Assembly (NCBI GenBank): GCA_029207755.1
Contig: JARCOQ010000001.1
Span: 88,275,637 to 88,339,636, forward strand
Reading direction: 5' to 3'
Origin: Chamaea fasciata
Taxonomy: Eukaryota; Chordata; Aves; Passeriformes; Sylviidae
Length of the DNA stretch: 64,000 nucleotides
Positions 22,158 to 35,450 of this stretch are shown piece by piece. How positions within the stretch are numbered: the first letter of the stretch is position 1; each line of letters starts with the position of its first letter. A program made the translations under genes and the position numbers. The notes under the pieces were generated by a model. That model was not told the DNA's origin, made no database searches, and worked only from the letters and a program-made list of their open reading frames with translations.

Positions 22158-23700
22158 AGTATGAGCGTAGAATTATAGAATACCAGGTTTGAGGGGACCT
22201 CTGCAATAGTCTTTCCTGTCAATAGCATGGTCTAGCAAGGTAGCCCAGCACACTGACCAGCCAAGTCTTTAATTTAACGTGTCCAATGCTAGGGAGTCCA
22301 ACACTTCCCTGTGGAATTTGATTCAATGGAATTATTTCAGTGTCCAGTTCGAATATCAAAAAGTAATTTGTACACATGATCCCTCATCTTTTCCATGTGA
22401 CTGCTTGTAAAAAGGGAGTCTCTTCTTTGTAGCCACTCTTTGAAAATTGGAATATGGTGATAAAGGCTCCCTTAAGCCTTCTTTCTTCAAGGCTGAATGA
22501 ACCCAGTTCTCTGCCTTTCCTCCTATGTCAGGCTTCTCAGACCTTTGATTATCCCTGTGGCCTTCCTCTGGACCCTTTCCAGCCTGTCCACGTTTTTTTG
22601 GGTTTTTTTGCATATCAGGGACCAAAGCTGGACACAAAGGACCCAGTATTGCAGGTGTGGCCTGATAAGTGCTGAGTGAGATAATGGTGATTTTCTCTCT
22701 GCTGGTGATGCCCCTGTTGATGCAGTCCATCATGTCAATGATCCTGTTGGCTTTCTTTGCCATAACAGCACACTGCTCACTCACAGGGAGCTGCTTGTTC
22801 ACCAGAACCCCCAGATCCCTTTCCACAGATCTGATCCTCACACAGGTCCATCCTAGCCTGTGCTGCACTCCGGGATTATGCTTTGCCAAGTGCAAGATCT
22901 TTCCCTCGTCCTGGTTGAACTTGTTAAGGTTCTCCGCACATCCTATCAATGTCCTTTTAGTTCTCAATGTGTATTTTTCTGCTTTTCCATCTCTGGTACA
23001 CTTCTGGCTTTGAGCAGATTCAGAGGTTCACAGTTAAGCCTAGGAGGTCTCTCTGCTCTGCCTCTTTCCTGACCTGAAAGGTGAAGAACTGGTTTAGTGT
23101 TTTCAGGAGACTGTTGGTGAAAAACTCCCAGCACTCACTAGCTTCTTTATCCTCCACAGCATCCCTTCCCATGGACTCTGAGCATAGTGATGTTTTCTCT
23201 TCTAAATCTAAAATGTTTATTTTAACACTGACTTTCAGCATGCTCAGAAGGATCCCACTACTGTGATCATGACAGCCAAGGCTATCACTGATTGGGATTT
23301 TACAAAGCAGGTTTCCTTGGCTTGTTAATATCAAGTCCAGCAGTGCCTCACCCTTGATTGGCACATCTAACCATCTGTATTCCAAATATGTCCTCTACAT
23401 GCTTCAGGAACTTGACAGGTAACATGTGGACTGCTGTATTGTTCTTCCAACAAGTGTCTAGGCAGCCAAAATCACACACGGGACCAGGTTCTGTTGACCC
23501 AAAGCTTTCTTGGGTGACCCAAATATTGTTAAATTGATGTTATTTCCTTGGTTTGGAGGTCAGTAGCAGATGCCTACTTGGAGATTCCCCTTGGAGACGA
23601 CCTCTCTGACCTTGACTCAGGCATTCAATAGAGCTCCCACAGTCTCTGTGCATTGGTATGCATATACTGGAGGTGGTTGCTCTTTTGATTCTCATCTTGG
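22158..23700 (-). mobile_element. CR1 LINE relic with endonuclease remnants and C-terminal pol segment, reverse-transcriptase core missing
   Basis: On the minus strand, blocks characteristic of the CR1 pol protein appear in CR1 order. A fragment reading MHTNAQ (about 23660) is the start of the AP endonuclease. A G-I-C-Y-stop-P-P-N-Q-G block (about 23560) and a D-T-C-W-K-N-N-T-A block (about 23450) are later endonuclease motifs, followed by LLDLILTSQG and SLGCHDH (about 23280-23350), its end. An I-L-H-L-A-K-H-N-P block (about 22890) then leads into ERDLGVLVNKQLPVSEQCA (about 22790-22850) and a frameshifted C-terminus. The 3' end, near 22160, has the AATTATAGAATACC signature (reverse complement of the CR1 terminal repeat). 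Several stops and frameshifts show it is dead. About 300 residues of reverse transcriptase expected between about 23050 and 22960 are absent. Confidence 0.88.
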
Positions 23701-26567
23701 GAAGCAGCTAAGGAACCTTTGGAATTGCTCTGGTTGGCCTTACTTATTCCCCAGATCAAAAAATTTTGTTTTGATTCAAAACCTGCAGCTATGTTTCAGG
23801 GGAAAAAAAAGCTTCCAAATAATTATTGTCTTTAATTTTCTGAGTAAATTTGAGTTTATGAAATTAAGCTGTGTGCTGTGGCTAGCCATGATTTGCTGTT
23901 ACCTTTTTTTTGAAGAAACCAATAATTTAACCACTTTTGAACATTCACATGGATTTGATTTTGTCTAAAGTAGCTTTCTATTTTTGAAGTACACTGTTGT
24001 GATTTTGATAAAGAAAATAGTCTTTCCCTCTCAACATATTGTACATTGATATTTATTTTGCTTACAGTTTGAATTTGAGTTCTGTTGTGGAGGGCACATA
24101 TATAATGCCATCCCTGCATTAAATCTAAGTATTTATATCACAAGCATATTAAACTGCATGTTTTTGTACACAGCCATCCATCATCACACGTGTATAATTC
24201 CAGATAAATAGACACAATAGTATTGCTTGGTGTAATGAATTGTGGATTAATCAGTTAGCCTTGCTCCCTAGGAAGTGTGTGACTCTAATAAGGCCTAGAA
24301 ATGCAGTTGTGAACCTGAGAATTTTTTTCAGTTGCTCTTCTGTTTCTAGAAATAGATTTTGTTCATCATATGTGTATTTCAGTTAAGGGGGAAAACATGG
24401 AGATGGGTCACAGTTGTCATCCTAATAACCAATTTAATTCCAAGCAATTTGAGACAAAATGGAATTCTAAATGTTGTTCATGAATTATGATGGAGTATTA
24501 CACACACAAAAATACTAAAGCATAACTTTTTTTTTCAGAGTTACCAAAATATAACATACATCAGCATATTGATGGAATACCTTTTAAATTATAACTTTTT
24601 TTTAGTCTTTAGATTGAGAGCAGCCCAAGGTGGAAAGACTGTTCAAATCCTCAGCTGTTGCTTCATAAGGAGTAAATGTTCTTTGGGTAGAGATGAATTT
24701 AACAGAGCTGACATTTGTTTTGGGCTAAAGGTCAGATACTTGGTCACATGTTGGTCACCATCCTCACAACCTTTAAGGTCAGTGGGAAAAGTATCCTGTA
24801 CTCTGTTACAACAATGAAATCTTTGTCTGGGTTCATTAATTTGTGTGTGTAACTGCACATAATTTTGGGAAAATTAAGTTACCATAGAAAGTAGTATTCA
24901 ACCTGAATCCGTATATTTGATATTCTAAAAATGTGACAGGTTATGTCCTGAAGCATGCTGTTTCTGCAGTTTCCAACAATTGTGCCTGAAGTTACACGTG
25001 AAATTCAGATTGTGCATTAATTCTAAATGTAATCACAAGGGCATCTCAAAGCCTGTGAAGATGTAGTACTGCTTGGGGTGTTCTTCCAGTGTAGCAGCTA
25101 TAAAAACAATTACACTCTAAAAAAATGTATTTCTTCCAGGAACGCACATTTTGTCACTTCTAATTGTTCATCTTGTAGTTACTGAAGACTGCATGGATCC
25201 TAGCAGGATTTGGCAGCTGTTGAAGGGAATGGATAGTATGTCCTTTTGTGCTTCTTCTGTGGACTGGGAAACACCAACTATAAGGCAAAGTAAATACTGA
25301 AGAGACATTTTCAGTAAAATAAACAATTGTTGATTGATATAAATCACATTCCTTTTGATTTGAGACCTAACTCTCTAGGTTTACTTGAGATATTCAGTAT
25401 CAACACTGTAAAATTCATTCTGGATTATCCATCAATATAAGGTATATAGGAACTAAAACCTTTTAAAATTGCTTGGCTAGAGGTTTTACTTGTTTTAAAT
25501 GTGCCTAAATTTTATACAGATAATGAAGTTCTGAAAGTCCTTAATATTTTGGCTGTTTTAGAGGATAATCAGGTATCTATTGAACTAAACTTTTGACTGT
25601 GACAATATATAGAATAGCACACAACTCTTCAGAAGTGATTACAGAAACCACTAAGAGTAAATATCTGTTTTAGAGTTAGAAAAAGTATTTAGCATCTGTA
25701 TTGATAACTGTACTATAAGCTTTACAAATACAAGTATTGTAACTATTTGGACTTGGCTGAACAAATAGGAGGAGAGGAAAATGGGAATTTGAAAATTTTT
25801 AAAAATGACAAAGGTAAAAAATATCCATTAGTCCACTGACAGACTTTTGCTGTTCCAGTACAACTTTTCATCAAGCATGACTTAAACAATAGAACATTGT
25901 TGGTATCTCACCGTAAACTGTCTTGTTGATAGAATGCATTCTTCAAACTTGTATTAGAAATAGATGTTCATATCTTCACTTTATGGAGTTACCTAAGCGA
26001 AAGTGTTGTGACCTAGGCATTGTTACAAAGCTCAAAGATAGCAACAACTGTGGTGGAGAAGAGTGATTTAACATTTAGTTGATTTATGATTTGTACAGGA
26101 CCCTATTATGGTGTGCAAAAGGTACTTGTTTTGAGTTGTGGATGTACTGCATGCTCATGTAATAGTTTAGCTCCAGTTAAAAAAAAGATGGCATTTAAGC
26201 TGTAAATACTGTATACTACTGTATTTCATTTTTTAAAGCAACTTTTTTATTTCCCTGTTTGTGTACAGTTCTCTATGTACATATTTAAAAAACCTAAAAC
26301 GAACAAACCACAACATTTTGAGAAACTTTTGTAGTTATCTTTTGCATTTTAATTGTGTTAACAACCTAAATATGTGCATTCAGCTGTCTGTTGAGTTTGA
26401 AGTTTTCATTGCATGCTTTCAGGTTCTTTGAAAAACAGCAATAACAGTTGGACAATTACTTAAATACTCTTCTGCACAATTTCCACTTCCATTCTTTAGA
26501 ATGCAGACACAGTGGGAACAGTTGTCCAATTGTAAGATTTAAAGAATCTTTAAGTAGTTATTTATTT

Positions 26568-26762
26568 TTTCCTTTCCTTTCCTTTCCTTTCCTTTCCTTT
26601 CCTTTCCTTTCCTTTCCTTTCCTTTCCTTTCCTTTCCTTTCCTTTCCTTTCCTTTCCTTTCCTTTCCTTTCCTTTCCTTTCCTTTCCTTTCCTTTCCTTT
26701 CCTTTCCTTTCCTTTCCTTTCCTTTCCTTTCCTTTCCTTTCCTTTCCTTTCCTTTCCTTTCC
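26568..26762. repeat. Pentanucleotide microsatellite (TTTCC)39
   Basis: 39 uninterrupted copies of TTTCC (195 bp), GGAAA on the other strand, forming a pure polypurine/polypyrimidine tract. The open frames across it (poly F-L-S-F-P and K-E-R-K-G) are artefacts of the repeat. Confidence 0.97.
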
Positions 26763-26988
26763 TGTCTCATGGTAACTTATAAACAGAATTTTCAAGTTAA
26801 ACATGATTTCTCATGCTCATTTATTTAACTAAAATTTTCTATTAAAATATTTTCATAAACTTTCTGTAGCTTACTGCATGTTCTTCTAAGTAATCATGAA
26901 GCTATGTGTCAACCTCTGTATGAAATACTCTGATAACACAAGTTTTACATTTTGTGAATCTGGTTGAAATGTACAGATGTACACATAA

Positions 26989-26994
26989 AATAAA
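26989..26994 (+). terminator. TMEM170B: Candidate distal polyadenylation signal of TMEM170B (AATAAA)
   Basis: Canonical hexamer in ACATAAAATAAAGC, with A/T-rich sequence then GTGGTCTGTT downstream. It is the last such signal before the sequence loses its 3' UTR-like character. Confidence 0.35.
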
Positions 26995-27814
26995 GCTAAA
27001 ATTAATAATTAAATTATGTACCTTCTTGTAGACCACAGTGGTCTGTTCCTGCAATTGTCTTAATTGTGATTTATAGATATAAAAACCCCTCACTAGTACC
27101 TGCGTTAACACAAGACTGAAGTGGGTTGTGGGCAATACCTTCATTTCTCCATTGTTTCCACACACAGCTTTGTAACCTATGGCCTGTTTCTTATAGTTAA
27201 ACTTTAGCATGTGGGGGGAAAAGTGCCTGAGCAAATGAAACATCTGTAAGCGGCTAGTTACAACAGAAACTGAGGCAGCTGCTTCTGTGGTTATAGTACG
27301 GATTTGTTTATGCAACTGGGTGTATGTAGTTTAGAAAACAAATTGGTTGCAGAAATGAGAACCAGATTGATATAGTTCATCAGGTTAAGCCAGCTCACAA
27401 TGCAAAGCTGTTTGGGAAAAATATGCTCAGTCAACATGATGTAAATGCTTTTATAGGTATTTTTTGTATTCCTGATGAGGTATATAGCTGATACTTATTC
27501 CTGCTTTTGTCCCATATACTTAATTTTTAAGGAAGTCTAATTCACCATGATTAGTCATTATCTCTTGGAGATGCCATTTTGATAGACTGAAGGGTAAGCT
27601 TTGTATTGCTTACTTTAAAGGAAAAAAGAGTTTGATTTGCTTTATATTTTCTTAAATAATCTGTCAGAGAACATTCACTAGTAAATCTGTGTATCTTCCA
27701 TAGAGACTGAAAGTGCTACTTTTAGAGATGGCATCACAGGAGCTGACTTAAAAAGTGCTTAAGGGGCTTCAGAGAGTATAAAACCAGATTGCAATGTCTC
27801 AAAGTAGTGATGGG

Positions 27815-27960
27815 TTGTGGGGTTTTTTGTTTGTTTTGGGGGTTTTTTTGGGTGGTTTTTTTTTTGTTTTGTTTTGTTTTTGGGGGAGTTTTTTTGTTTG
27901 TTTTGGTTTTGGGGTTTTTTTTTTTTGTGCATTTGAAGTTTTGGTTTTGGGGTTTTTTAA
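27815..27960. repeat. G/T-rich low-complexity tract
   Basis: About 145 bp of T runs interspersed with GG to GGGGG, with no A or C over long stretches. Hydrophobic or lysine-rich frames across it are composition artefacts. Confidence 0.85.
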
Positions 27961-30900
27961 TTTGTAAGTTAAAGTTGCTTTCAAGATGAGCTTTTACTCT
28001 GAGTGATGGAGGCGCAAACAGGGAAATCGATCTAGAGGAAAGGATTCAAAATACCGGAATCTTCTGATTATAAACTCTGGAGGAACTTGTGAAAGGCACA
28101 GTGCAATACTGTGCGAAATTATCAGCTTTCAGTGGGGTACCTGCCTATGCAGAGCAGCTGGGTAGTCTCTGGATCTGCCTCTGAACACAGCAGGGATGTT
28201 CCACTGCCACTCTGCTCCCTGGCTGCCTGCCCTGGACCTCTGCGGGAACATCTGTGAAATCTGACCTGTGTCCCCAGCGGGAGCCAGGGGACAGCAGGAG
28301 CTGAGAGCACGAGAGCTGCTCCAGGGTAAGTCAACCCTGTGCCCAAACTGGAGCCCTCACTCCGGGAAGAGCAATGTCCAAATGCTATTTTCAGTACCGC
28401 ACAATGGCTCATTTACAAATGATTATTTTTTCCTTCTTAAAAAATAAGATGTGCTTATTTTTAAGACACATATTCTTCCAAAGAACAGACTTTTTTTTGT
28501 TTTCTGAGAAGCTTAGTTTCAAGCAATGCTATTAAGCATTGCATCTTACCTTGCTTCACAAAAAGGTTTTTAAATCAGTTTCACTCTTCCACAAGAGAAA
28601 TAATATGTCAGCTTTAGCATTCCAAAAGTAATTAGCCTGGTGGGTTAGATGCTACCAGAATAAAACTGTGTTAAAGTGTTCTACATATTATAACATATAT
28701 GTAAATATAGATATGTAAATATATACATCCATACTTACTTGAGCTTCTCTTCCTGGCTATACTTTGTAAATGGTGGTGGGGTTTACCTTTTCTTTTAGAA
28801 GTATTTGGGTTTTTTCAAGTATTCCTAGTAAGCTTGGCACAGAAGTACAGGGTAGGTGAAGCTTGTTCAACTGTAAAATAGGATACAAGTTTAAATTATT
28901 CAGGGAGCGCGTGGACACAATTTTTATTTCAAGTATGTTCCTTTTCTCCAAATAAATTATGGCATGTGTAAGCCCAACTCTGTTGATGGATAATGGAACA
29001 ACAGTGATTACTGACATTCCAGGCATGATAGATACTGGCACTATCAGGGGTTTTTAAAATTGTTAAAAGCTGACTGAAAATATTATTGTAGAATAACAGC
29101 TTGAAATATTATCAGTGGAAGGGGAGCCAGAGTAATCAGCAGTCTGAGTATATAGCTTCCTATTTAATATGGAATTTGTCCCAACAAAACTGTTTCAGAA
29201 CCAGACAAAGCTGTCCCTTTGCACAGTGCCTGACTATCAGCTGAGCAGCACCTTTGTACTGTGGTTGCATTTTACTTTAGAGCTGCCTAAACTGTCCCTG
29301 GTGCTATCTAAAAGAATAATTAAATAATAGTGCCTTAAAAAAGAATGTTTCTAGTGCCAGCACTATTTGTTCTCTCTCTAGTGTTGGAGCAGTTACAGCT
29401 AATGGATGCCTTTCCATATCCAAACCTTGCTGGGCACAGCTTCTGCTTTTAGGACAATTCCAAGTACCTTCCATATTAGAGGTTATTTGTTGTTCCCTAA
29501 CTACCCAGGGAGAGGTGTGCAGCCCTGCTCCTAGCACTGGACAGCCTAGAGCCTTAGTCCCTGCCTGTTACCTTCTTGTACTGGCATGCCTGCACAGGAC
29601 CTATCCTAAAGAGGCTGTAACTAAGTGTAAGACTGTAGAAAACAGACATCCAAAGGCAGGCTGGGAAGTATGAGGCAATAGCATTGTTCAGTGTCCTAAA
29701 ATGATAGAGTTTAGAAAATTGTTTTTTAAAAATTTAAAATTGAGGCTGCTTTCACATAGCTGAGTAACTGGAGTGGCTAGAGATAAAGCATAACAGTGCT
29801 TGAGAGGCCAGTCACTGCCAGACTGTGACATGACAGGCTCATGGGATGTGGGTGAAAATGCCCTGATAGTGTATCAGATGGTTTGAGTGGCACAGACTTT
29901 GGAACACCTTGAAATAAAAGCATGGAATTTAGCTAGGATGGGGAAGCAGAGCAAGAGATAGGGTGGGCAAGACTAGGATGCACTGAATTATGGTGAGGGT
30001 CTTTGCAGAGTGTGAAAAGGAGCAAGGAAAGGTGTATTTCTCAGAATGGGGGAAAAAGGATGTTGCAATAACAAGAAGGGAGGCAGCATGAGCTTCATCT
30101 GCAAGGTTAGGAGAGTTCTATTTTCTGAATATAAAATGGTAGACATCCACATCAAAGATCATGCCTCAAGTTTAGCATTTTTAATTGCAGCAGTTCTGTA
30201 CAGGAAGGGAAAGAAAGCAGTGAGATATGAAGGAAAAGAAAAATGTGTCGTGCGAGAATTAAAGGCACATCCCAGACAATCTTCATACTTCAGCCAGCTC
30301 TCCTTCAGAATCAGGTACTGCACAAAGGTGCACACCCAGGGCTGTTTCCCTCATGCAGAAGGAACACTTCCCCTTTCACATAGTTCTTATTCTGTGTTTT
30401 TTGGGGATCCCACCAGTTTAGAAAACTCATGCCTCTATTAACTAATGACAAAATAAGTAATTAAAAACCTGTTCAGGTTCAAATAATGCTTAAGGGTTTT
30501 TTAATCTGAATTGTTACTTAGGGGAATATTAGAACAAGTGTTTTGCCACACTGGTTTTCCACAAATACAAGGAAAAAAAATTTTTGATAATTTTTAAAAC
30601 AAGGAAACAAAAAGAGCCAATGAAGTACTGTGTACTTCTCTGTGCCAGATCGTATGTTATGAATTTTCTCATAATCCTGAAGCAATATACAACCCTTCCT
30701 TTAAAGGACTGTTGCTGTATAAGGGTTGGAGGTTTGTTTCTCCCTCACCAGGAGTTTGTCTGGTATTTATGCAAACCCCTTGCAAAGCAGAAGTTCTGCC
30801 ACTAGGTGGTAATCTTTGCCTGTCCATGATTTCCTCCTTTCTCTCCCCTTTCCTCCCACGCTGCACTTATAGATAATGACCAAAGCAAAAATCCTGTTTT

Positions 30901-33900
30901 AATGCTGCTTCAGAATATTATGTCTACAAAGGTAAATAGTCTTAAAAGCTTAGGACAGACTGAAACTATTCATTTTCACATTTTCCCTCTTGACTTTATC
31001 TTTGTTTATGATGTCTGGTACTCAAGATATTATTTATTCCTGGTCACAGGTTCAATGTGCTATATGACACAAATATTTCTAAAATTCAAACTAAAAACTA
31101 CAGGAGCAGATGAGAAAATCCAGATCTTGAACACTTAACTGTTAAATTACTCTTTACCTGACTCAGAAAAGAAATGTGGTTTTGGTGGTGTTAGTGTGTA
31201 TTTTTCCAAATAAAGGGACAGAGCAGTAGTGTGTTGGGTTGGGAATTCAGGGCACAAGATTTGGCTAGTGAGAGGTAGTAAGGAAACAGTAAAAGTGGGA
31301 GTGTGCAACAAACTGGGACAGAAGGCAATCTCTTCTTGAGGCTAGAATTTTATTTGACTGGCCACAGCAGGTGCTTTCTTTGGAACACCTCCTTTCTTCC
31401 CATGCAGTGCAGCTCTAACTCCACACCTTTTGCAGGCTGACCAAGTGAGCCGGTAAAACCGGGAGCTTTTCAGGAACTGAATGTGATACTTTTGCCATCT
31501 GTGTTCACTCGTGCAAGCTGGGACTCAGAATCCCAAAGGCTAGCTTTAGGCTTGCCTCTCTCAGTGCACAGCTACTGCATTAAGGGCTCTCATTTCACTG
31601 TGTGGTTTGGAAAGTGAAGTCCTCCTTGGCTTTCTAATTGGTCAGACTGGGATATGAGATACTTCAGGAAGAAGCACTTCAGTGCCAAGACAGGGTCTTG
31701 AATTCAAATCTTTGCAAAGCACTTCCCAAAGGTTTGGCATTCAGAGTAATTTGCAGACAGAGAGGATCTTGGTCAACTAATGCCTTGACTGGTATGTCTA
31801 AGGAAGATCAGCCTGAAAACAGCCAGATCATCGAAGTCACATTAAAATCTCAGTTAACTGCAAGAGGAACTTACCAGTTCCCACTGGAAGTAGAGCTATT
31901 TCACAGGATTTCATGTCCCATGGGAAAGATTCCAAACAGTTCTGTAGAGAACTTCAACTCCATTAGCTTTACAGTAGAGACGGAAAGTGCCTGAAATTCC
32001 TCATAAAAGCATTAAATCCCCCATAATTCCACTTATCTGCCTAAACAGTCCTATAATGACACTGATTTCATATACCCAAAGCTGAGCCCCCCATTTTCAT
32101 ACTGAAAATTTACAACTATTTTTATTTATTTTATACTAGTGTATTATCCTGGAACAAACCAGGGGGAAAGTAAGAACTTCAGCCTATGACAATCCTTTTA
32201 ATTTCAAATTAACTCCTTCTTGGATCAGTAAGATAGTCAGCTCTTCATATTTAACTTTGTCAGGTTCGGAGTACAGACTTCAAGTAGGTTAATAAGACAA
32301 AGAAGACTTGAAATCTCTAACTTTAAAAGCTGTGGGGGATTATTTATTTGGGTTATTTTCCCTCTTTTTCAAGTAGGTTAAACAGTCTTTGGAGTGCTTC
32401 TTCCAACTGAAGTCATCCAACTAATTCTTTCAACATGGTGAAATCTGTTAAATCTAAGATATAAACATCTTTTAGATATCCCGTGGAAACTTCCAGTTGA
32501 AAAAATAAATGGTGAGTCCCAGTTGTAAACTTTCAACAATGCCAATAACAGCAATATTCTGCCTTTTACCATAAGTCTTAAGAGTGAGTTTTCTAGTTAG
32601 TTTACAATTCAATAGTTGAATGTTCTTGCTTTTGCTGAGGTGCCTCTAAGCACAAACAATGTAGTGTGTGGATCATATGCTTGGAAGGTACTTTAAATAA
32701 ACTGTAAAGGAGAAATTTATTACTCCAGTAATTAAACAGAAAGAGTAAAGCAAGCAGGTATTTAATGTCAGAGATTGCATGAGGGATCATTGTTCCATGT
32801 CAAAACATGAACTCGCAAGTGGTAGAAGAGCCATTGAGTAAGTTCACACAGTTCCAGTTTTGAACCTGAAACTTGTAGAGCTATGAGTTTTGAAGACATC
32901 ACACCTTAATTTAAAAACAAAACAAACAAAAGGCTAAATAGTCTGACCCATTGCAAAACAACTCCATACTCAAGGTCAGATTTAGTTCAGGAAGCACAGG
33001 GGGAACAAGCATGGATATCCATCTTCTGAGAGCTAACAGTCCAGCCTAACCCTCTGAACACCCAGTGCTCCTCAGCAGAGCAGTCAGAGTTAGCTAAACA
33101 ATGAACCCTATTCACCTCTAAAAATGTGCATCTGAGGTTTTTAAAAGCATATCTGGTCTTTGATAAAATGCCTATTACAAATCTTATACCATAGGTCTGC
33201 AAGGTACAGCCTAGTCTCAGGCTTCTTAAGTGTTCTCTGCTCTATCTTCATTCAAGTGTTTGGCACTGGTCTCCCTTGGTTTGTGAAGGTTCAACCTACT
33301 CATTTCATTCCATACCTAAATCAGGGAGTTAGGACTGAATATCTAACAGCTCCATGCCAGAAAGAGCAGAAGCAGATGGTGCTGCACCTGTGTGAAAGTT
33401 ATTAGTGATTGCAACACTGTCTGCCCAATTGCTTCCTATGAATAACAGATGGGTTGCAAACAGGTTATATCAATTGATCTTTTCAGCTTCTCTTCTGTAT
33501 TTGCCAGGAAATTTCCCTTTCCAGGCTGAGTTTCACAAACATGTAATTTAATGGGGGCATGGTTGAATTGCTTGGCTCCTATGGTTATACAAAAACACAG
33601 GATGAGAGTTCAACACAAGAACATGCACAAGTTTGGTGGGACAGGGTGGAGTGTCATAGTACTTATTGTTAGTCTGTAGTGAAAAAGAGCCCTACAAAAA
33701 CCAAATATGGTGTAAGCTTTGGGTGCTCCTTTCTGTGGGAGTGAATATTCTGTGAAATCTCCCCACTGCCTGCACAGTCTCTGCTTTTGTGTAAACAGCA
33801 CACGGAGTGGTGTGTAGGCAGTGGTCAGTAGTAGACTGACCTAAGTTCCAGGTGTGAATATCTTTAAGGCTAGCTTCTTTCTCAAGACGTCCTACTCAGT

Positions 33901-35394
33901 AACAACTGCTACTCTATTGCCTTCTCTTTCACAGGTTCTTGATGTGTTTTTTTGCAGCAGGACTCTTCTAAAAGGCTGCCACCTACCTGCACTGGTTCCT
34001 GCTCCCTACTGGACTCCCTGGCCTCCATTAGCTCACCCCTTACAGTGAGCATGAGATTAAGTAAAAATATGGGATACATTTTTTCATTGCCATACTCAGC
34101 TGAGATGTTTTGATACAAAGCAATAATCTTCTAGGTATGCCCTGTCTTATACGTACATATATTTATTAGAGTAACACAAGCTGGGATGAAGGAGTAATTC
34201 CCAGTGTGTATCAGTCCTGCACCACACACAATGATATTCAGTTGATCTTAACAGAGCACTTAAAGGGGTTTTAAGTTTCAGTAGTGTGCCAGGTCACATA
34301 CATGTTGTATGTTTGCTGGCATCCTTGCTGACTATATGCCTCTTTTTCAGTGAGAACAATTTTTTTTTTTTCAAAGAGCCTCCAATAATTCCTGGAGGTT
34401 TCTCTCTGATTTCTTGCTTTTTATTGAAGATGACACTTTTTTTTTTAATGTTTCCATCTACGTTCTTATGTGAAATTACAGCTGTTTTTGCATGCCCCTG
34501 CATTATTCTCCCCTCCATCCCCAGTTCCAATAAAGCTTGCTGGGAGATATCCAAAATTATTTGTCTTGAACTGCCTGAGGTAGCTGATGTTACAAATATG
34601 ATGCTATGCATAAGTACTGTCTGATATTCCTTTTCTCCTAGGTTTACTTTTGGCTGGATTCCTTAAATGAGTTATGGAAAAGAGAACTTTACGTTCATGC
34701 AGCTTGAGACAGAAATTATGCAGCCTATAACTGCTTTTTTAAAATCAATTAAAAATTAATTAAAAGAAAAAAACCCACCATTCTATTATGGGCAAGAAAA
34801 ACCACTGTTTTCTCCCTACCCCTGGGTATCTTTTTCCAGGTGCTTTAAGGCCATGCAGTACCTGTCTGACTCTATGTATTTATGACTCATTTTACTTATA
34901 TAAGAGAAAAGAAATAACTGACATGCCAGACAAAAGGACACCAGCACAGAGAACGTACCTCTTGGATTTTAGGAGCGAGGGGAAACATATGGGTGTACAA
35001 CAGTAAAATCTCTTCTCCTTGTTCCACGGCGCTCTTGGAAAGGCAATCTGCCAGGGAGCAGTACGGAATTGCAAGCTGAAGATGTGCAATATTCTTGCAA
35101 ATGTGCCTATCTTACAGGATATTGTTGTTCATTTGCTGCCATGAGGACTTTGTGTTGCAACTGGAGTGGAGAAAGAGGGAAAGATGTACTGGTGTAGTCT
35201 CATCTTTTATTCTGAGACCCAGGGTTAATTTAGAAAATGGCAATTCTAGGATAATAGCTTAACAGTATTCCTTAGCTAGATGAGCACTACCACAGCTTTA
35301 GTTAGCACATGTACAGGGTTTTTAATTTACTTTTTCCAATAGGCATATCTTAAAATCTCTGGTATGTTTTACCTAAGCCAAAAGACACTTAGAA

Positions 35395-35450
35395 TAAAAA
35401 GAAACCAAACCAAACCAAAGAAAAACAAAAAAAGAAACAAGCCCCCAAAC
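35395..35450. repeat. A/C-rich low-complexity tract
   Basis: AAACC/AAAC units followed by an A- and C-run mixture, the same family as the G/T tracts read on the other strand. Confidence 0.7.

Larger units (their letters stand above)
18882..27015 (+). other. TMEM170B: Candidate long 3' UTR of TMEM170B
   Basis: About 8.1 kb after the TMEM170B stop contains several AATAAA hexamers (19717, 19885, 25318 and 26989 are the clearest), so tandem polyadenylation is possible. The last one, at 26989-26994, is followed by a GT-rich stretch near 27040. The interval from about 26090 to 26450 has a long AT-rich character with a Pumilio-type TGTAAATA at 26201 and reads like typical conserved vertebrate 3' UTR. 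A GCACTTTA (20694), the seed match of the miR-17 family, and a GTGCCTT (20833), the seed match of miR-124, also occur. A CR1 relic and a TTTCC array lie inside. The 3' end is inferred, not seen. Confidence 0.45.

Noticed and set aside
22454..23072. Plus-strand ORFs across 22.4-23.1 kb
   Set aside because: They are antisense to the CR1 pol remnant, whose true reading direction is minus.
26448..26828. Frames rich in F-L-S-F-P on + and K-E-R-K-G on -
   Set aside because: They are direct translations of the TTTCC microsatellite.
31638..31994. 118-codon + ORF in the intergenic interval
   Set aside because: No domain recognised; ordinary amino-acid mix but no neighbouring exon signals.
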